From: an uncultured Bacteroidales bacterium
GTDB lineage: Bacteria > Bacteroidota > Bacteroidia > Bacteroidales > Marinilabiliaceae
Direction of reading: 5' to 3'
Assembly: GCA_934725785.1 (NCBI GenBank)
Contig: CAKVCS010000007.1
Span: forward strand, 1 to 19,216
DNA: 19,216 bases
The translations under genes were made by a program, and so were the position numbers. Below are positions 1-7,773 of the stretch, one piece after another (position 1 is the stretch's first letter; every line of letters starts with the position of its first letter). Below the pieces are notes generated by a model, which was not told the origin of the DNA, ran no database searches, and saw only the letters and a list, made by a program, of their open reading frames with translations.

Positions 1-1
1 T

Positions 2-1924
2 GGCACGACAGACCAGAGCTACGACATGACAGTCGGGGCCGACGGCAGCGCAATAATACCTATGGTGGGGCCCGTGAAAGTGGGGGGCCTGACACTGGCC
101 GAGGCGCGCCGCTCAATCATCTCCAAGCTCAAAAAGATACACTCTGACTTGAACGGAACAGCTAAAGCGGCGGTGCGCATATCCAGCGCGAACCCCGTGA
201 CAGTAAGCGTAATGGGCGAGGCTCACTCGCCTGGCACGTTCACGGTCTCGGCAGCGTCGTCGTTATTCAACGTCCTGTACTTGAGCGGCGGCCCGAACAT
301 AAACGGCTCGTTCCGCGACGTGCAGCTCATCCGCGGCGGACGCGTCATAGCCCATCTTGACATCTACGACTTCCTGCTCAACGGCAAGAACGACGTCAAC
401 CCGCCGCTCGTCAACGGCGACATTGTCATGATACCTACCTACGCCAAGCGCGTGACCATATCGGGCGAGTTCAAGCGCAACGGACTCTTCGAGGCCAAGG
501 AGGGCGAGACCGTGGCGGACATGATACGCTACGCCGGAGGGTTCACACCAGCCGCCATGACGGAGCACGTCGGGGTGTACAGAGTGGGGCGGTTCACGAC
601 TGAGTATAAAGACGTTTCAAACCCGGAGAGCGAAGTCGTGATAAACGGCGACAGAATAACATGCGGCAAGAAAAACACGACCCGAGTAGACAACTCCGTG
701 CGCATAGAGGGCGCAGTGTTCGCGCCGGGGGTGTTCGAATATACCGACGGGCTTACCCTCAAAAGCTTGATAGACAAAGCTGGCGGACTGACTGAGAACG
801 CCTTCCTGACCCGCGGTGTCATATCCCGATACAAAGAGGACTACACGCTCGAGGCAGTCAACTTCAACGTGGCTGAGGCCGCAAACGGCACGGCCGGCAT
901 CTCGCTGCGAGCCAACGACGTTGTGACCATCGCCTCCATTGACGACATGCGCGAGAAGCCTACCGTCACGATCGAAGGCAAGGTCTCGCACCCAGGCACG
1001 TACGACTACCGCGAGAACTTGACCATAGGGGACCTCGTGGTGCTGGCAGGGGGATTGCAGGAGTATGCCGCCCTGCCGAACGTCGAGGTTGTCCGACGGC
1101 TCGACAGGAAAGATATTGAGAGCCAGACCGACGAGGCTAAGCGGATAGAGACGGTGACCCTTACTCCCGACCTGTCCCTTGCCGACGGAGGCAACAATTT
1201 CAAGCTTGAGCCGTTTGACGAGGTGTACATACGCGAATATGCCGCGGCAAACATTGGCGGCAGCGTCGAGGTGTCAGGAGCGGTATTCGCCCCCGGATTT
1301 TACGGCCTTACAAACAACAAGATGCGCATATCGGAGCTGATGGGGCGTTGTGGCGGCTTCACCAGCTCGGCGGATGTGAAAGGCGTGAGGATATTCAGGA
1401 GGTTCAAGGTCTCCGACACCGAACGCGACATAAGGCTGCGTCTCAGCGCGCTGAAAGGCGACACCGCCACTTTCTTCATAAAGAACAACGGCAGCCAATA
1501 TGAGTACGTGACGTTCGACATATCGAAAGCAATGGCGAACCCGGGGTCGGACTATGACGTTATATTGTGCGACGGCGACAGGGTCGAGGTGCCTCTGGCC
1601 TCGCAGACTGTACGCGTGTTCGGTCAGGTGCAGAACCCCTCGAACATGGTGTGGCACAAGCGGTGGCGCGCCGACGACTACATCGACGCCGTTGGCGGAT
1701 TCGCCCCTCGCGCATACAAGCGCAAGACCTACGTCGTCCACGCCAACGGCGAGAGCGAGCGGGTTCGCCACATACTCTTCATCCGCCGTTACCCCAAGCT
1801 GCGCCCGGGCTCCGAGGTTATAGTGCCGATGAAGCCGGAGCGCAACATTGGGCTGCCCGCCATTGTGACAATGAGTTCGTCGATAGTATCAATGGCCGCG
1901 GTCATCGTGGCCCTTACAAAATAA
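2..1924 (+). CDS. Multi-SLBB polysaccharide export protein (5' end cut off by the window)
   Basis: The reading frame is open to the first base, and the residues before the first ATG (at 26) continue the family pattern, so the gene starts outside the window and 26 is not its true start. Numbered from that internal Met, residues 1-50 are the end of a Poly_export (Wza-like) domain, with the typical 'DG...IP.vG...v.GlTl.eA' pattern. Six SLBB-like beta-grasp repeats follow near residues 58, 142, 225, 313, 413 and 528, each of the form V.v.G.v..PG.y......l..li..aGG. The C-terminus (about 607-630) is hydrophobic. Wza-type proteins form the outer-membrane end of capsule or exopolysaccharide export machines; that role is inferred from the family. 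The signal peptide is expected upstream and not visible. The Wzz-type gene 12 bases downstream supports an export operon. Confidence 0.88.
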   Translation, partial: GTTDQSYDMTVGADGSAIIPMVGPVKVGGLTLAEARRSIISKLKKIHSDLNGTAKAAVRISSANPVTVSVMGEAHSPGTFTVSAASSLFNVLYLSGGPNINGSFRDVQLIRGGRVIAHLDIYDFLLNGKNDVNPPLVNGDIVMIPTYAKRVTISGEFKRNGLFEAKEGETVADMIRYAGGFTPAAMTEHVGVYRVGRFTTEYKDVSNPESEVVINGDRITCGKKNTTRVDNSVRIEGAVFAPGVFEYTDGLTLKSLIDKAGGLTENAFLTRGVISRYKEDYTLEAVNFNVAEAANGTAGISLRANDVVTIASIDDMREKPTVTIEGKVSHPGTYDYRENLTIGDLVVLAGGLQEYAALPNVEVVRRLDRKDIESQTDEAKRIETVTLTPDLSLADGGNNFKLEPFDEVYIREYAAANIGGSVEVSGAVFAPGFYGLTNNKMRISELMGRCGGFTSSADVKGVRIFRRFKVSDTERDIRLRLSALKGDTATFFIKNNGSQYEYVTFDISKAMANPGSDYDVILCDGDRVEVPLASQTVRVFGQVQNPSNMVWHKRWRADDYIDAVGGFAPRAYKRKTYVVHANGESERVRHILFIRRYPKLRPGSEVIVPMKPERNIGLPAIVTMSSSIVSMAAVIVALTK

Positions 1925-1936
1925 ACGGCACGACAA

Positions 1937-3088
1937 ATGTTTGAGGAGCAGAGCAAAAAGGAAGAGAAGGAGAGGGACTTCGACATCGCGTGGCTTATAA
2001 GATACATATGGGCTAAGAGGCGACTGGTGTGCAAGGTTGTGGCGGTGACCGTAGTCATATCGGTCATTGCCTACTTCTGCCGCCAGAAGACGTACACTTG
2101 CACGGCTTCGGTGCTGCCTCTCTCAGCCAAGCCGACAGGATTGGGCGGACTTAGCTCGCTCGCAGGCCTCGCAGGCTTGTCGATGGAAGGATCGAGCAAC
2201 AAGATAACGCCCGACCTCTTCAGCGAGGTGGCGCTTAGCACACCCTCGCTCATCGAAATAATGAACCAGCCGGTCACATGGGAAGACCCGGACACCATAG
2301 AGTCGCTCTACTCGCGCACCAAGCGCGACACCATACCCACCGTGGCGGGCTACATAGCCATGTTCACCATTAGGCTTCCTTTCACAATAAAAGACGCGTT
2401 GACCAAGAAGCCCGACGTGGTGGCGGAAATACCCAATGAGGATGGCGATGACGGCAAGATGCGCGCCATTGTGATAGACAAGGCCATGGAGCAGTGCATA
2501 AAAGACCTGCAGGAAAGGATATACGTTGAAGTGGACGACGAGGTGAACCTGGTGAGGGTAGAGTGCACAGCCGAGAACGCCAAGCAGAGCACCGAGCTGA
2601 CGGCCGCCGTCCTGACGCGCATCCAGGAAGCCGTGACGGAGTTCTCGACAAAGAACGCTCGCAAGAACCTTAAGTTCGCCGAGGAGCAGTATGACCTGAC
2701 ATTCGCAGAGTTTGAGAAGAGACGAGACTTGTGGCTGAAGTATAAGGACAGCCACAGGTACGTGGTGGAGGAGCGGGCATCGGTTGAGTACAACAAGCTG
2801 TATGAGGACTACAACCTCGCATCCTCCCTCTTGGTGACAGTCCAGCAGCAGCTCGCCACGAACAAAATGGAGCTCGCGACGAACACGCCGGCGTTCTCGA
2901 TAGTGGAGCCGATAGTCCAACCGACAAAGAAGACGTCGCCCAAGATGCTCTTGCACCTCATAGGCGGACTCTTCATAGGCCTTGTCATCTCAGTGGGCGG
3001 CCTGCTCGTAACGCTGGGCTACAAGCAGGTGTTCAAGCCTTCGGAATATGAAAGGATATTAGATATGTATGCCGGCGACATCAAATAG
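1937..3088 (+). CDS. Wzz/chain-length determinant family protein
   Basis: The 383-residue protein has the Wzz (polysaccharide co-polymerase) layout. A short charged cytoplasmic N-terminus is followed by a membrane segment at about 30-48 and a periplasmic domain with a predicted coiled coil at about 240-315. A proline-rich stretch (P325, P329, P335) precedes a second membrane segment at about 338-361, and a short cytoplasmic tail ends the protein. There is no fused tyrosine-kinase domain with Walker motifs, so it is the kinase-less type. Such inner-membrane proteins set the chain length of surface polysaccharides and work with Wza-type exporters, which fits the SLBB gene only 12 bases upstream. 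The two are very likely co-transcribed. The start is the first ATG after that stop; no Shine-Dalgarno sequence is seen, as is usual in Bacteroidetes. No glycosyltransferase gene follows, so this looks like the end of the operon. Confidence 0.88.
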   Translation: MFEEQSKKEEKERDFDIAWLIRYIWAKRRLVCKVVAVTVVISVIAYFCRQKTYTCTASVLPLSAKPTGLGGLSSLAGLAGLSMEGSSNKITPDLFSEVALSTPSLIEIMNQPVTWEDPDTIESLYSRTKRDTIPTVAGYIAMFTIRLPFTIKDALTKKPDVVAEIPNEDGDDGKMRAIVIDKAMEQCIKDLQERIYVEVDDEVNLVRVECTAENAKQSTELTAAVLTRIQEAVTEFSTKNARKNLKFAEEQYDLTFAEFEKRRDLWLKYKDSHRYVVEERASVEYNKLYEDYNLASSLLVTVQQQLATNKMELATNTPAFSIVEPIVQPTKKTSPKMLLHLIGGLFIGLVISVGGLLVTLGYKQVFKPSEYERILDMYAGDIK

Positions 3089-3096
3089 CGCCCCTA

Positions 3097-3116
3097 CTCG
3101 CGCCTTGGGCGGCGAG
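3097..3116 (+). terminator. Possible weak terminator hairpin after the Wzz gene
   Basis: CTCGCGCC and GGCGGCGAG can pair around a TTG loop with one bulged G, 8 bases after the Wzz stop codon. No T-run follows, so termination here is only a possibility. Confidence 0.3.
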
Positions 3117-3135
3117 CAAATCCGGGATTAAGAAT

Positions 3136-3143
3136 TATCTTTG
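3136..3143 (+). promoter_or_regulatory. Bacteroides-type -7 box for glyS
   Basis: TATCTTTG matches the -7 consensus TAnnTTTG exactly and lies 99 bases before the glyS ATG. No TTTG-like -33 element is found at the usual 19-21 base spacing, so the call rests on the -7 box alone. The last 30 bases before the ATG are A-rich with no Shine-Dalgarno sequence, a usual leader type in this phylum. Confidence 0.45.
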
Positions 3144-3242
3144 CCCGCATATTAATGCCAAGGAGGGGGGCGGCGCAACCAACGCCGAGACCCCGCGCCA
3201 GGGCATAACGAAATATAAAAAACAACACAACAAAAGCAGAAA

Positions 3243-4811
3243 ATGGCAGAAGACGTTTTCAAAAAACTGGTTTCGCACTGCAAGGAATACGGCTTCGTGT
3301 TCCCGAGCAGCGAGATTTATGATGGCCTGGGCGCAGTGTATGACTACGGCCAGAATGGCGTCGAGATGAAGAACAACATCAAGAAGTACTGGTGGGACGC
3401 CATGGTCAAGCTGAACGACAACGTCGTCGGCATAGACTCGAGCATCTTCATGCACCCGACCATCTGGAAAGCGTCCGGACACGTCGACGCGTTCAACGAC
3501 CCCCTCATCGACAACCGCGACAGCAAAAAGCGCTACCGCGCCGACGTCCTGATTGAGGACCAGATTGCCAAGTATGACGAGAAGATAGAGAAGGAGATTG
3601 CCAAGGCCCGCAAGAAATTCGGCGACGCGTTTGACGAAGGCAAGTTCCGCGAGACATCGGCTCACGTCAAGGAGCACCAGGCCAAGCGCGAGGCCCTGCA
3701 CGAGCGCTACAAGAAGGCCATGAACAGCGGCGACCTCAACGAGCTCAAGCAGATAATACTCGACGAGGAGATTGTCTGCCCCATATCGGGTACAAAGAAC
3801 TGGACGGACGTCCGCCAGTTCAACCTCATGTTCTCGACCGAGATGGGCAGCACGGCCGACGGCTCGATGAAGATATACCTCCGCCCGGAGACCGCCCAAG
3901 GCATCTTCGTCAACTTTTTGAACGTCCAGAAGACGGGACGCATGAAGGTGCCGTTCGGCATCGCCCAGATCGGCAAGGCGTTCCGCAACGAGATTGTGGC
4001 CCGCCAGTTTATCTTCCGCATGAGGGAGTTTGAGCAGATGGAGATGCAGTTCTTCATCCGCCCGGGCGAGGAGATGAAGTGGTTCAACTACTGGAAGCAA
4101 TATCGCTTGAATTGGCACGAGGCCCTCGGCATGGGCGACGAGAACTACCAGTTCCACGACCATGAGAAGCTCGCCCACTACGCCAACGCGGCGACGGACA
4201 TCGAGTTCCGCATGCCGTTCGGCTTCAAAGAGGTGGAGGGCATCCACAGCCGCACGGACTTCGACCTCGGCCAGCACCAGAAGTACTCGGGCAAGAAGAT
4301 ACAGTACTTCGACCCCGAGACGAACGAGAGCTACGTGCCATACGTCGTCGAGACATCCATCGGCGTGGACCGTATGTTCCTCTCCATCATGGCTGGCGCA
4401 TACAAGGAGGAGGCCCTCGAGGGCGGAGACAGCCGCGTGGTGCTCAAGCTTCCGCCTGTGCTCTCACCCGTCAAGCTGGCGGTCCTGCCCCTCGTAAAGA
4501 AAGACGGAATGCCGGAGAAAGCTCACGAGATTGTCAATTCGCTCAAGCTGGCAATGAACGTCCAGTATGACGAGAAAGACTCCATCGGCAAGCGCTACCG
4601 CCGCCAGGACGCCATAGGCACTCCATATTGCGTGACGGTGGATGGCCAGACCCTGGAGGACAACACTGTGACCCTGCGCGACCGCGACACCATGGAGCAG
4701 CACCGCGTGAACATCTCGGAGCTGCACGACATAGTGTATAAGAAAGTCTCCGGCCACGAGCTCTTCGAGCGCCTCGTGAAGGTGCAGAGCGAGCTCAAGG
4801 CTCAGATGTAA
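3243..4811 (+). CDS. glyS: Glycyl-tRNA synthetase, single-chain alpha2 type
   Basis: This 522-residue class II synthetase charges tRNA-Gly with glycine in the cytoplasm. It is the homodimeric (eukaryote/archaea-like) form rather than the two-subunit alpha2beta2 enzyme. The N-terminal catalytic core begins within the first 50 residues (GFVFPSSEIYDGLGAVYDYG). A charged insertion of about 90 residues follows (roughly 90-180), then motif 2 around residues 211-263 including RPETAQG at 214-220. The substrate-binding stretch EVEGIHSRTDFDL is at about 330-342, and motif 3 lies around 370-382 with GVDR. The anticodon-binding domain fills about 411-510. Length is as expected for bacterial members of this type. 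The gene appears monocistronic, with a -7 box upstream and a hairpin downstream. The call is firm; the gene is also called glyQS. Confidence 0.97.
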   Translation: MAEDVFKKLVSHCKEYGFVFPSSEIYDGLGAVYDYGQNGVEMKNNIKKYWWDAMVKLNDNVVGIDSSIFMHPTIWKASGHVDAFNDPLIDNRDSKKRYRADVLIEDQIAKYDEKIEKEIAKARKKFGDAFDEGKFRETSAHVKEHQAKREALHERYKKAMNSGDLNELKQIILDEEIVCPISGTKNWTDVRQFNLMFSTEMGSTADGSMKIYLRPETAQGIFVNFLNVQKTGRMKVPFGIAQIGKAFRNEIVARQFIFRMREFEQMEMQFFIRPGEEMKWFNYWKQYRLNWHEALGMGDENYQFHDHEKLAHYANAATDIEFRMPFGFKEVEGIHSRTDFDLGQHQKYSGKKIQYFDPETNESYVPYVVETSIGVDRMFLSIMAGAYKEEALEGGDSRVVLKLPPVLSPVKLAVLPLVKKDGMPEKAHEIVNSLKLAMNVQYDEKDSIGKRYRRQDAIGTPYCVTVDGQTLEDNTVTLRDRDTMEQHRVNISELHDIVYKKVSGHELFERLVKVQSELKAQM

Positions 4812-4826
4812 GCCCGTTTATAAGGC

Positions 4827-4874
4827 GACGAGAGTTCCCGCCCCAGGCTCAGCCCTGAGGCGGGAATTGTCGTC
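4827..4874 (+). terminator. Hairpin terminator after glyS
   Basis: A 16-base arm, GACGAGAGTTCCCGCC, at 4827-4842 pairs with GGCGGGAATTGTCGTC at 4859-4874, with one mismatch pair region and G-T wobbles. The loop contains a smaller GGCT/AGCC dyad. It starts 15 bases after the stop codon. The T-tract is poor, so it may act as a terminator or as a 3' stabilising structure. Confidence 0.6.
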
Positions 4875-5074
4875 TTGCTGACCAGGCGTGGCAGGCTATG
4901 ACTAAAAAAACAACTTCGCCCAGACCGGGCGCAGCGGAACGTCACCGCGGGCCCAGACAAGTCACTTTCCGACCTATTTATACGGAATGATTTGTTAAAC
5001 AGCAATTTAGGCTTTGAGACGCAGAAAGGAATGACTACATTGCGATGTTCAATTCACAGAGCTTACTAAACTCG

Positions 5075-5084
5075 TAACACATCA
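5075..5084 (+). promoter_or_regulatory. Leader motif shared with rubrerythrin (sodB copy)
   Basis: TAACACATCA ends six bases before the sodB start codon. The identical 10-mer occurs on the - strand at 6402-6411, three bases before the rubrerythrin start. The function is unknown; it could be a translation-level leader element or coincidence. Confidence 0.3.
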
Positions 5085-5090
5085 AAGCCT

Positions 5091-5702
5091 ATGGAAAAGA
5101 CATTCCCCACAAACGGGTGTTTCTCCCTCACCCCCCTGCCCTACGCGGCGTCGGCACTCGCACCGGCCATAAGCGAGGAGACCCTCATGCTGCACCACGG
5201 CAAACATCTGTCGACCTACGTGTCGAACCTCAACTCGGGCATTGCCGGAACACCGTGGGAGGGCATGGCCCTTGAGGACATCGTCGTCAACAGCAGCGGA
5301 ACTCTCTTCAACAACGCGGGGCAGACCCTCAACCACAACCTATATTTCAGCCAGCTGAGGCCCGCACGCGAGGACAACGCCCCACAAGGCGAGACACTGA
5401 AGCTGATAAAACACCATTTCGGCTGCTTTGACGCCTTCCGCACCGAGTTTGAGAAGACGGCCATGTCAATCTTCGGATCGGGATGGGCTTGGCTCTCGGC
5501 CAACCAGGACGGACATCTGACACTGACGCGGGAGGCTGGCGCGGGCAACCCGTTGACTCACGGGCTGCGCCCTCTGCTCACCGCAGACGTGTGGGAACAC
5601 GCCTACTACGTCGACTACCGCAACCGGCGCGCGGACTACCTCGCCTCGCTATGGAGCGTGGTGGACTGGGACGTCATAGAGGCCAGGCTGACAAGCAAGT
5701 AA
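5091..5702 (+). CDS. sodB: Iron/manganese superoxide dismutase
   Basis: This 203-residue cytoplasmic enzyme converts superoxide to hydrogen peroxide and oxygen. The four metal ligands are visible: H35 (in LHHGKH), H82 (in LNHNLYF), and D166 and H170 (in ADVWEHAYY). Conserved Y43 is the second-sphere tyrosine. Gln78, just before the second ligand (NNAGQTLNH), is in the position used by iron-type enzymes, and the FGSGWAWL signature is at 128-135. The NHxLYF variant, with Phe where E. coli has Trp, is as I recall it from Bacteroides enzymes, some of which work with either Fe or Mn. The start is the only ATG that gives the normal N-terminus. The gene is convergent with rubrerythrin, whose peroxidase activity could remove the product peroxide. 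I found no full promoter match upstream; the best candidate is a TTTG at 4991-4994 with a poorly spaced TTAGGCTTTG. Confidence 0.97.
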   Translation: MEKTFPTNGCFSLTPLPYAASALAPAISEETLMLHHGKHLSTYVSNLNSGIAGTPWEGMALEDIVVNSSGTLFNNAGQTLNHNLYFSQLRPAREDNAPQGETLKLIKHHFGCFDAFRTEFEKTAMSIFGSGWAWLSANQDGHLTLTREAGAGNPLTHGLRPLLTADVWEHAYYVDYRNRRADYLASLWSVVDWDVIEARLTSK

Positions 5703-5717
5703 ACACCATTAAGATCG

Positions 5718-5753
5718 AAGCCCGCTCACCGTAAAAATTCGGTGGGCGGGCTT
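5718..5753. terminator. Bidirectional terminator between sodB and rubrerythrin
   Basis: A 14-bp stem pairs 5718-5731 (AAGCCCGCTCACCG) with 5740-5753 (CGGTGGGCGGGCTT), with one G-T wobble and an 8-base AT loop. It begins 15 bases after the sodB stop. The A's and T's at the stem ends let it serve both convergent transcripts. It lies 103 bases past the rubrerythrin stop. Confidence 0.85.
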
Positions 5754-5855
5754 GTTGCTGCCCCTAAAAAGCTAACGCGCAGGGGCGTGAAAAGGCCCCG
5801 CACAACCATCAGAAAGGGAATGCGAGGCCAATGTTACCGTCAAGAACCGAGACGC

Positions 5856-6398
5856 TTAATAGTTCTCCTTGCGAATCTCAAAAAAGCTTTGCGGATGAGC
5901 GCACACGGGGCAGACCTCCGGAGCCTTTTTGCCGACCACGATATGGCCGCAGTTGCGGCACTGCCACACGCAATCGCCATCGCGCGAGAACACGACGGCG
6001 TCGTCAATGTTCTTGAGCAACTTGCGATAGCGCTCCTCGTGCTCGCGCTCAATCTTAGCGACGCCCCTCATCAGGCGCGCAATCTCCGTGAAGCCCTCCT
6101 CCTCGGCCTCGCGCGCCATGCGGTCGTACATGTCGGTCCACTCATGGTTCTCGCCATTGGCAGCGTCGAGGAGGTTTGCCGTAGTGGCTGGCACAGAGCC
6201 GCCCATCAGCTGCTTGAACCACAGCTTTGCGTGCTCCTTCTCGTTGGCCGCGGTCTCCTCAAAAATAGCCGCGATCTGCTCATATCCGTCCTTGCGTGCG
6301 CGGGAGGCGTAGTAAGAATACTTGTTGCGAGCCATAGACTCGCCCGCGAAAGCCTCCCAGAGGTTTCGCTCTGTTTTTGTTCCCTTAAGCTCTTTCAT
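5856..6398 (-). CDS. rbr: Rubrerythrin
   Basis: The 180-residue protein has a ferritin-like diiron domain followed by a rubredoxin-like domain, the classic rubrerythrin order and length. Diiron ligand candidates are E20 (in FAGESMARNKY), E53 and H56 (in NEKEHA), the glutamates near 97-100, and E117/H120 (in IEREHEERY). The rubredoxin iron site is C147/C150 and C163/C166 (CRNCG and CPVCA). Rubrerythrins reduce hydrogen peroxide in the cytoplasm of anaerobes and microaerophiles. The protein starts MKELKGTKTE, the usual N-terminus, so the start is secure. It converges with sodB, so superoxide and peroxide detoxification are paired. The 188-base region upstream holds a possible promoter, a 15-base dyad and the leader motif shared with sodB. 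Confidence 0.97.
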   Translation of the reverse strand: MKELKGTKTERNLWEAFAGESMARNKYSYYASRARKDGYEQIAAIFEETAANEKEHAKLWFKQLMGGSVPATTANLLDAANGENHEWTDMYDRMAREAEEEGFTEIARLMRGVAKIEREHEERYRKLLKNIDDAVVFSRDGDCVWQCRNCGHIVVGKKAPEVCPVCAHPQSFFEIRKENY

Positions 6399-6401
6399 AC
6401 G

Positions 6402-6411
6402 TGATGTGTTA
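6402..6411 (-). promoter_or_regulatory. Leader motif shared with sodB (rubrerythrin copy)
   Basis: On the - strand TAACACATCA ends three bases before the rubrerythrin ATG. A further ACACATCAC copy lies on the + strand at 6536-6544, in inverted orientation to this one (whose - strand sequence also reads ACACATCAC). See the sodB copy at 5075-5084. Confidence 0.3.
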
Positions 6412-6506
6412 TAAAATTATGGTGCATATGCGCATGAGAGGTTGAAACGCCCCCCCACTCGCGCCTACTAATATAAGATTAACCGGCTGGCCTACCAAGT
6501 AAAATT

Positions 6507-6521
6507 TAGTATAATATGCTA
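6507..6521. promoter_or_regulatory. 15-base dyad, possible operator for rubrerythrin
   Basis: TAGTATAATATGCTA is an imperfect 7-1-7 inverted repeat: apart from the centre base, only one symmetric pair (positions 4 and 12) does not match. It is strikingly AT-rich for this genome and lies just downstream of the candidate -7 box, about where transcription would start. The 7-1-7 geometry is that of Fur/PerR boxes, but the sequence does not closely match the known consensus. An operator role is inference. Confidence 0.3.
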
Positions 6522-6522
6522 T

Positions 6523-6553
6523 TAAACATACACTTACACATCACACGGTAAAA
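6523..6553 (-). promoter_or_regulatory. Possible rubrerythrin promoter
   Basis: On the - strand, TTTT (6550-6553), 19 bases, then TATGTTTA (6523-6530). Each element differs by one base from the Bacteroides consensus TTTG and TAnnTTTG, and the spacing is ideal. It would give a leader of about 115 bases. Confidence 0.35.
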
Positions 6554-6586
6554 AAACATGCACGACAATGCTCCAAGCCTCCCACA

Positions 6587-7771
6587 TTATTTGGCAGACT
6601 CCGCCCTGCCGAGCCAGCAGAACAGCAGCACCGCGAAAGACATGGCCACAGCCGCCCCGGCCACCATCACCACACTCGTGCCCACGCGCATTCCGCCAAA
6701 CGCCACAAGCGGACTCGCCACAGCCCCGGCGACAAAGTTCGACGCCCCGAAAACAGCACTCGCCGCCCCGGCATTGCCGCGCTCAGCATCGAGAGCTATA
6801 GACGTCGCGGCGGGCTGCATCAGCCCGAAGCCCGTAAGCGCCGCGGCGTAGCAGGCAAGCAGGGCGAGCAGAGGCGCATCCGCAAGCAGACACAAAGCGG
6901 CGAGGCATGACGCGCAAATAGCCAAAACACCACCGCAGAGCAAAGAAGAACGGAGATGACGGAACAGGCCGCAAAGCCCACTGCCCACACCAATCATAAA
7001 CGCGTTGACCGCAAAGGCTACCGAATAGGCAAGGGGGCTGACTCCATAATCCTCCTGAAGGATAAAAGGAGAGGAGGCCAGATATGCGAAAAACATAAGA
7101 AAACTGCCAATCTCGAGCAGGACGGGGAAGAGGTATAGAGGATTGCGGAAAACGCGGAAAAGGTTCGCATAGGCGTGAAGAAGGCCACCGCGCTGCCGGC
7201 GCCCCTCGTCAAGGCTCTCGGAAAGGAAACAAGAGCATGCAAAAAGCACGACCCCAACCATAAGCAGCACGGCAAAGATGCCGCGCCACCCCGTGACGGA
7301 CATAAGCACACCGCCGATGACTGGCGCAGAAACTGGCGCAACGCCATTAATAGCCGCCAGGACAGCCATAAACTTGGCAAGATCCTCGCCCGAGTACATA
7401 TCGGTAGACATACTCTTGCTCAACACGATGCCGCCAGCGCCACCAAACCCTTGGAACACACGCAACACATTGAGCGTGTATACGTCGGGCGCAAAAAGGC
7501 ATGCCACAGAGGCCACTATAAAAATGGCGAGGGAGGCGAGAAGCGGCTTGCGGCGGCCATACTTGTCGCTGAGCGGGCCGATAAGCAGCTGGCCGAGGGC
7601 GAGACCAAGCATGCCCATAGTGATGGAGAGTGAGACGAGTTGAGGCGACGTGCGCAAATCAATCGCCATGGCTGGCATAGCAGGCAAATAGAAATCAGTG
7701 ACAAACGGGCCGAATGCCGTAAGGAAACCAAGGGTGAGATAGAGGAACACCGCTCGCTTTGTGAGGCGCAT
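6587..7771 (-). CDS. Bcr/CflA-like MFS drug-efflux transporter
   Basis: This 394-residue inner-membrane protein has about 12 hydrophobic segments and belongs to the major facilitator superfamily, best fitting the Bcr/CflA drug:proton antiporters. The first helix carries the family signature GPFVTDFYLPAMP at 21-33. MFS motif A is at 65-75 (GPLSDKYGRRK) after helix 2, and WRGIF lies near the middle of the N-terminal half. The open frame runs 90 codons further upstream, but that part has no membrane-protein character and crosses the tRNA-Cys gene, so the start is ATG at 7771 (MRLTKRAVFLYL). The substrate cannot be read from sequence; bicyclomycin, chloramphenicol or sulfonamide export is known for relatives. 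The gene stands alone between the tRNA terminator and rubrerythrin, and no strong terminator follows it. A Fur-like box abuts the start codon. Confidence 0.93.
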   Translation of the reverse strand: MRLTKRAVFLYLTLGFLTAFGPFVTDFYLPAMPAMAIDLRTSPQLVSLSITMGMLGLALGQLLIGPLSDKYGRRKPLLASLAIFIVASVACLFAPDVYTLNVLRVFQGFGGAGGIVLSKSMSTDMYSGEDLAKFMAVLAAINGVAPVSAPVIGGVLMSVTGWRGIFAVLLMVGVVLFACSCFLSESLDEGRRQRGGLLHAYANLFRVFRNPLYLFPVLLEIGSFLMFFAYLASSPFILQEDYGVSPLAYSVAFAVNAFMIGVGSGLCGLFRHLRSSLLCGGVLAICASCLAALCLLADAPLLALLACYAAALTGFGLMQPAATSIALDAERGNAGAASAVFGASNFVAGAVASPLVAFGGMRVGTSVVMVAGAAVAMSFAVLLFCWLGRAESAK

Positions 7772-7773
7772 AT

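Noticed and set aside
3135..4277. 380-codon frame on the - strand opposite glyS
   Set aside because: Shadow of glyS; low-complexity Leu/Val/Glu content and no recognisable domain.
5742..6404. 220-codon frame on the + strand opposite rubrerythrin
   Set aside because: It begins inside the bidirectional terminator and mirrors rubrerythrin codons.
6549..6586. Terminator for the MFS gene
   Set aside because: There is a run of seven T's on the - strand but only a 3-4 bp stem before it; too weak to call.
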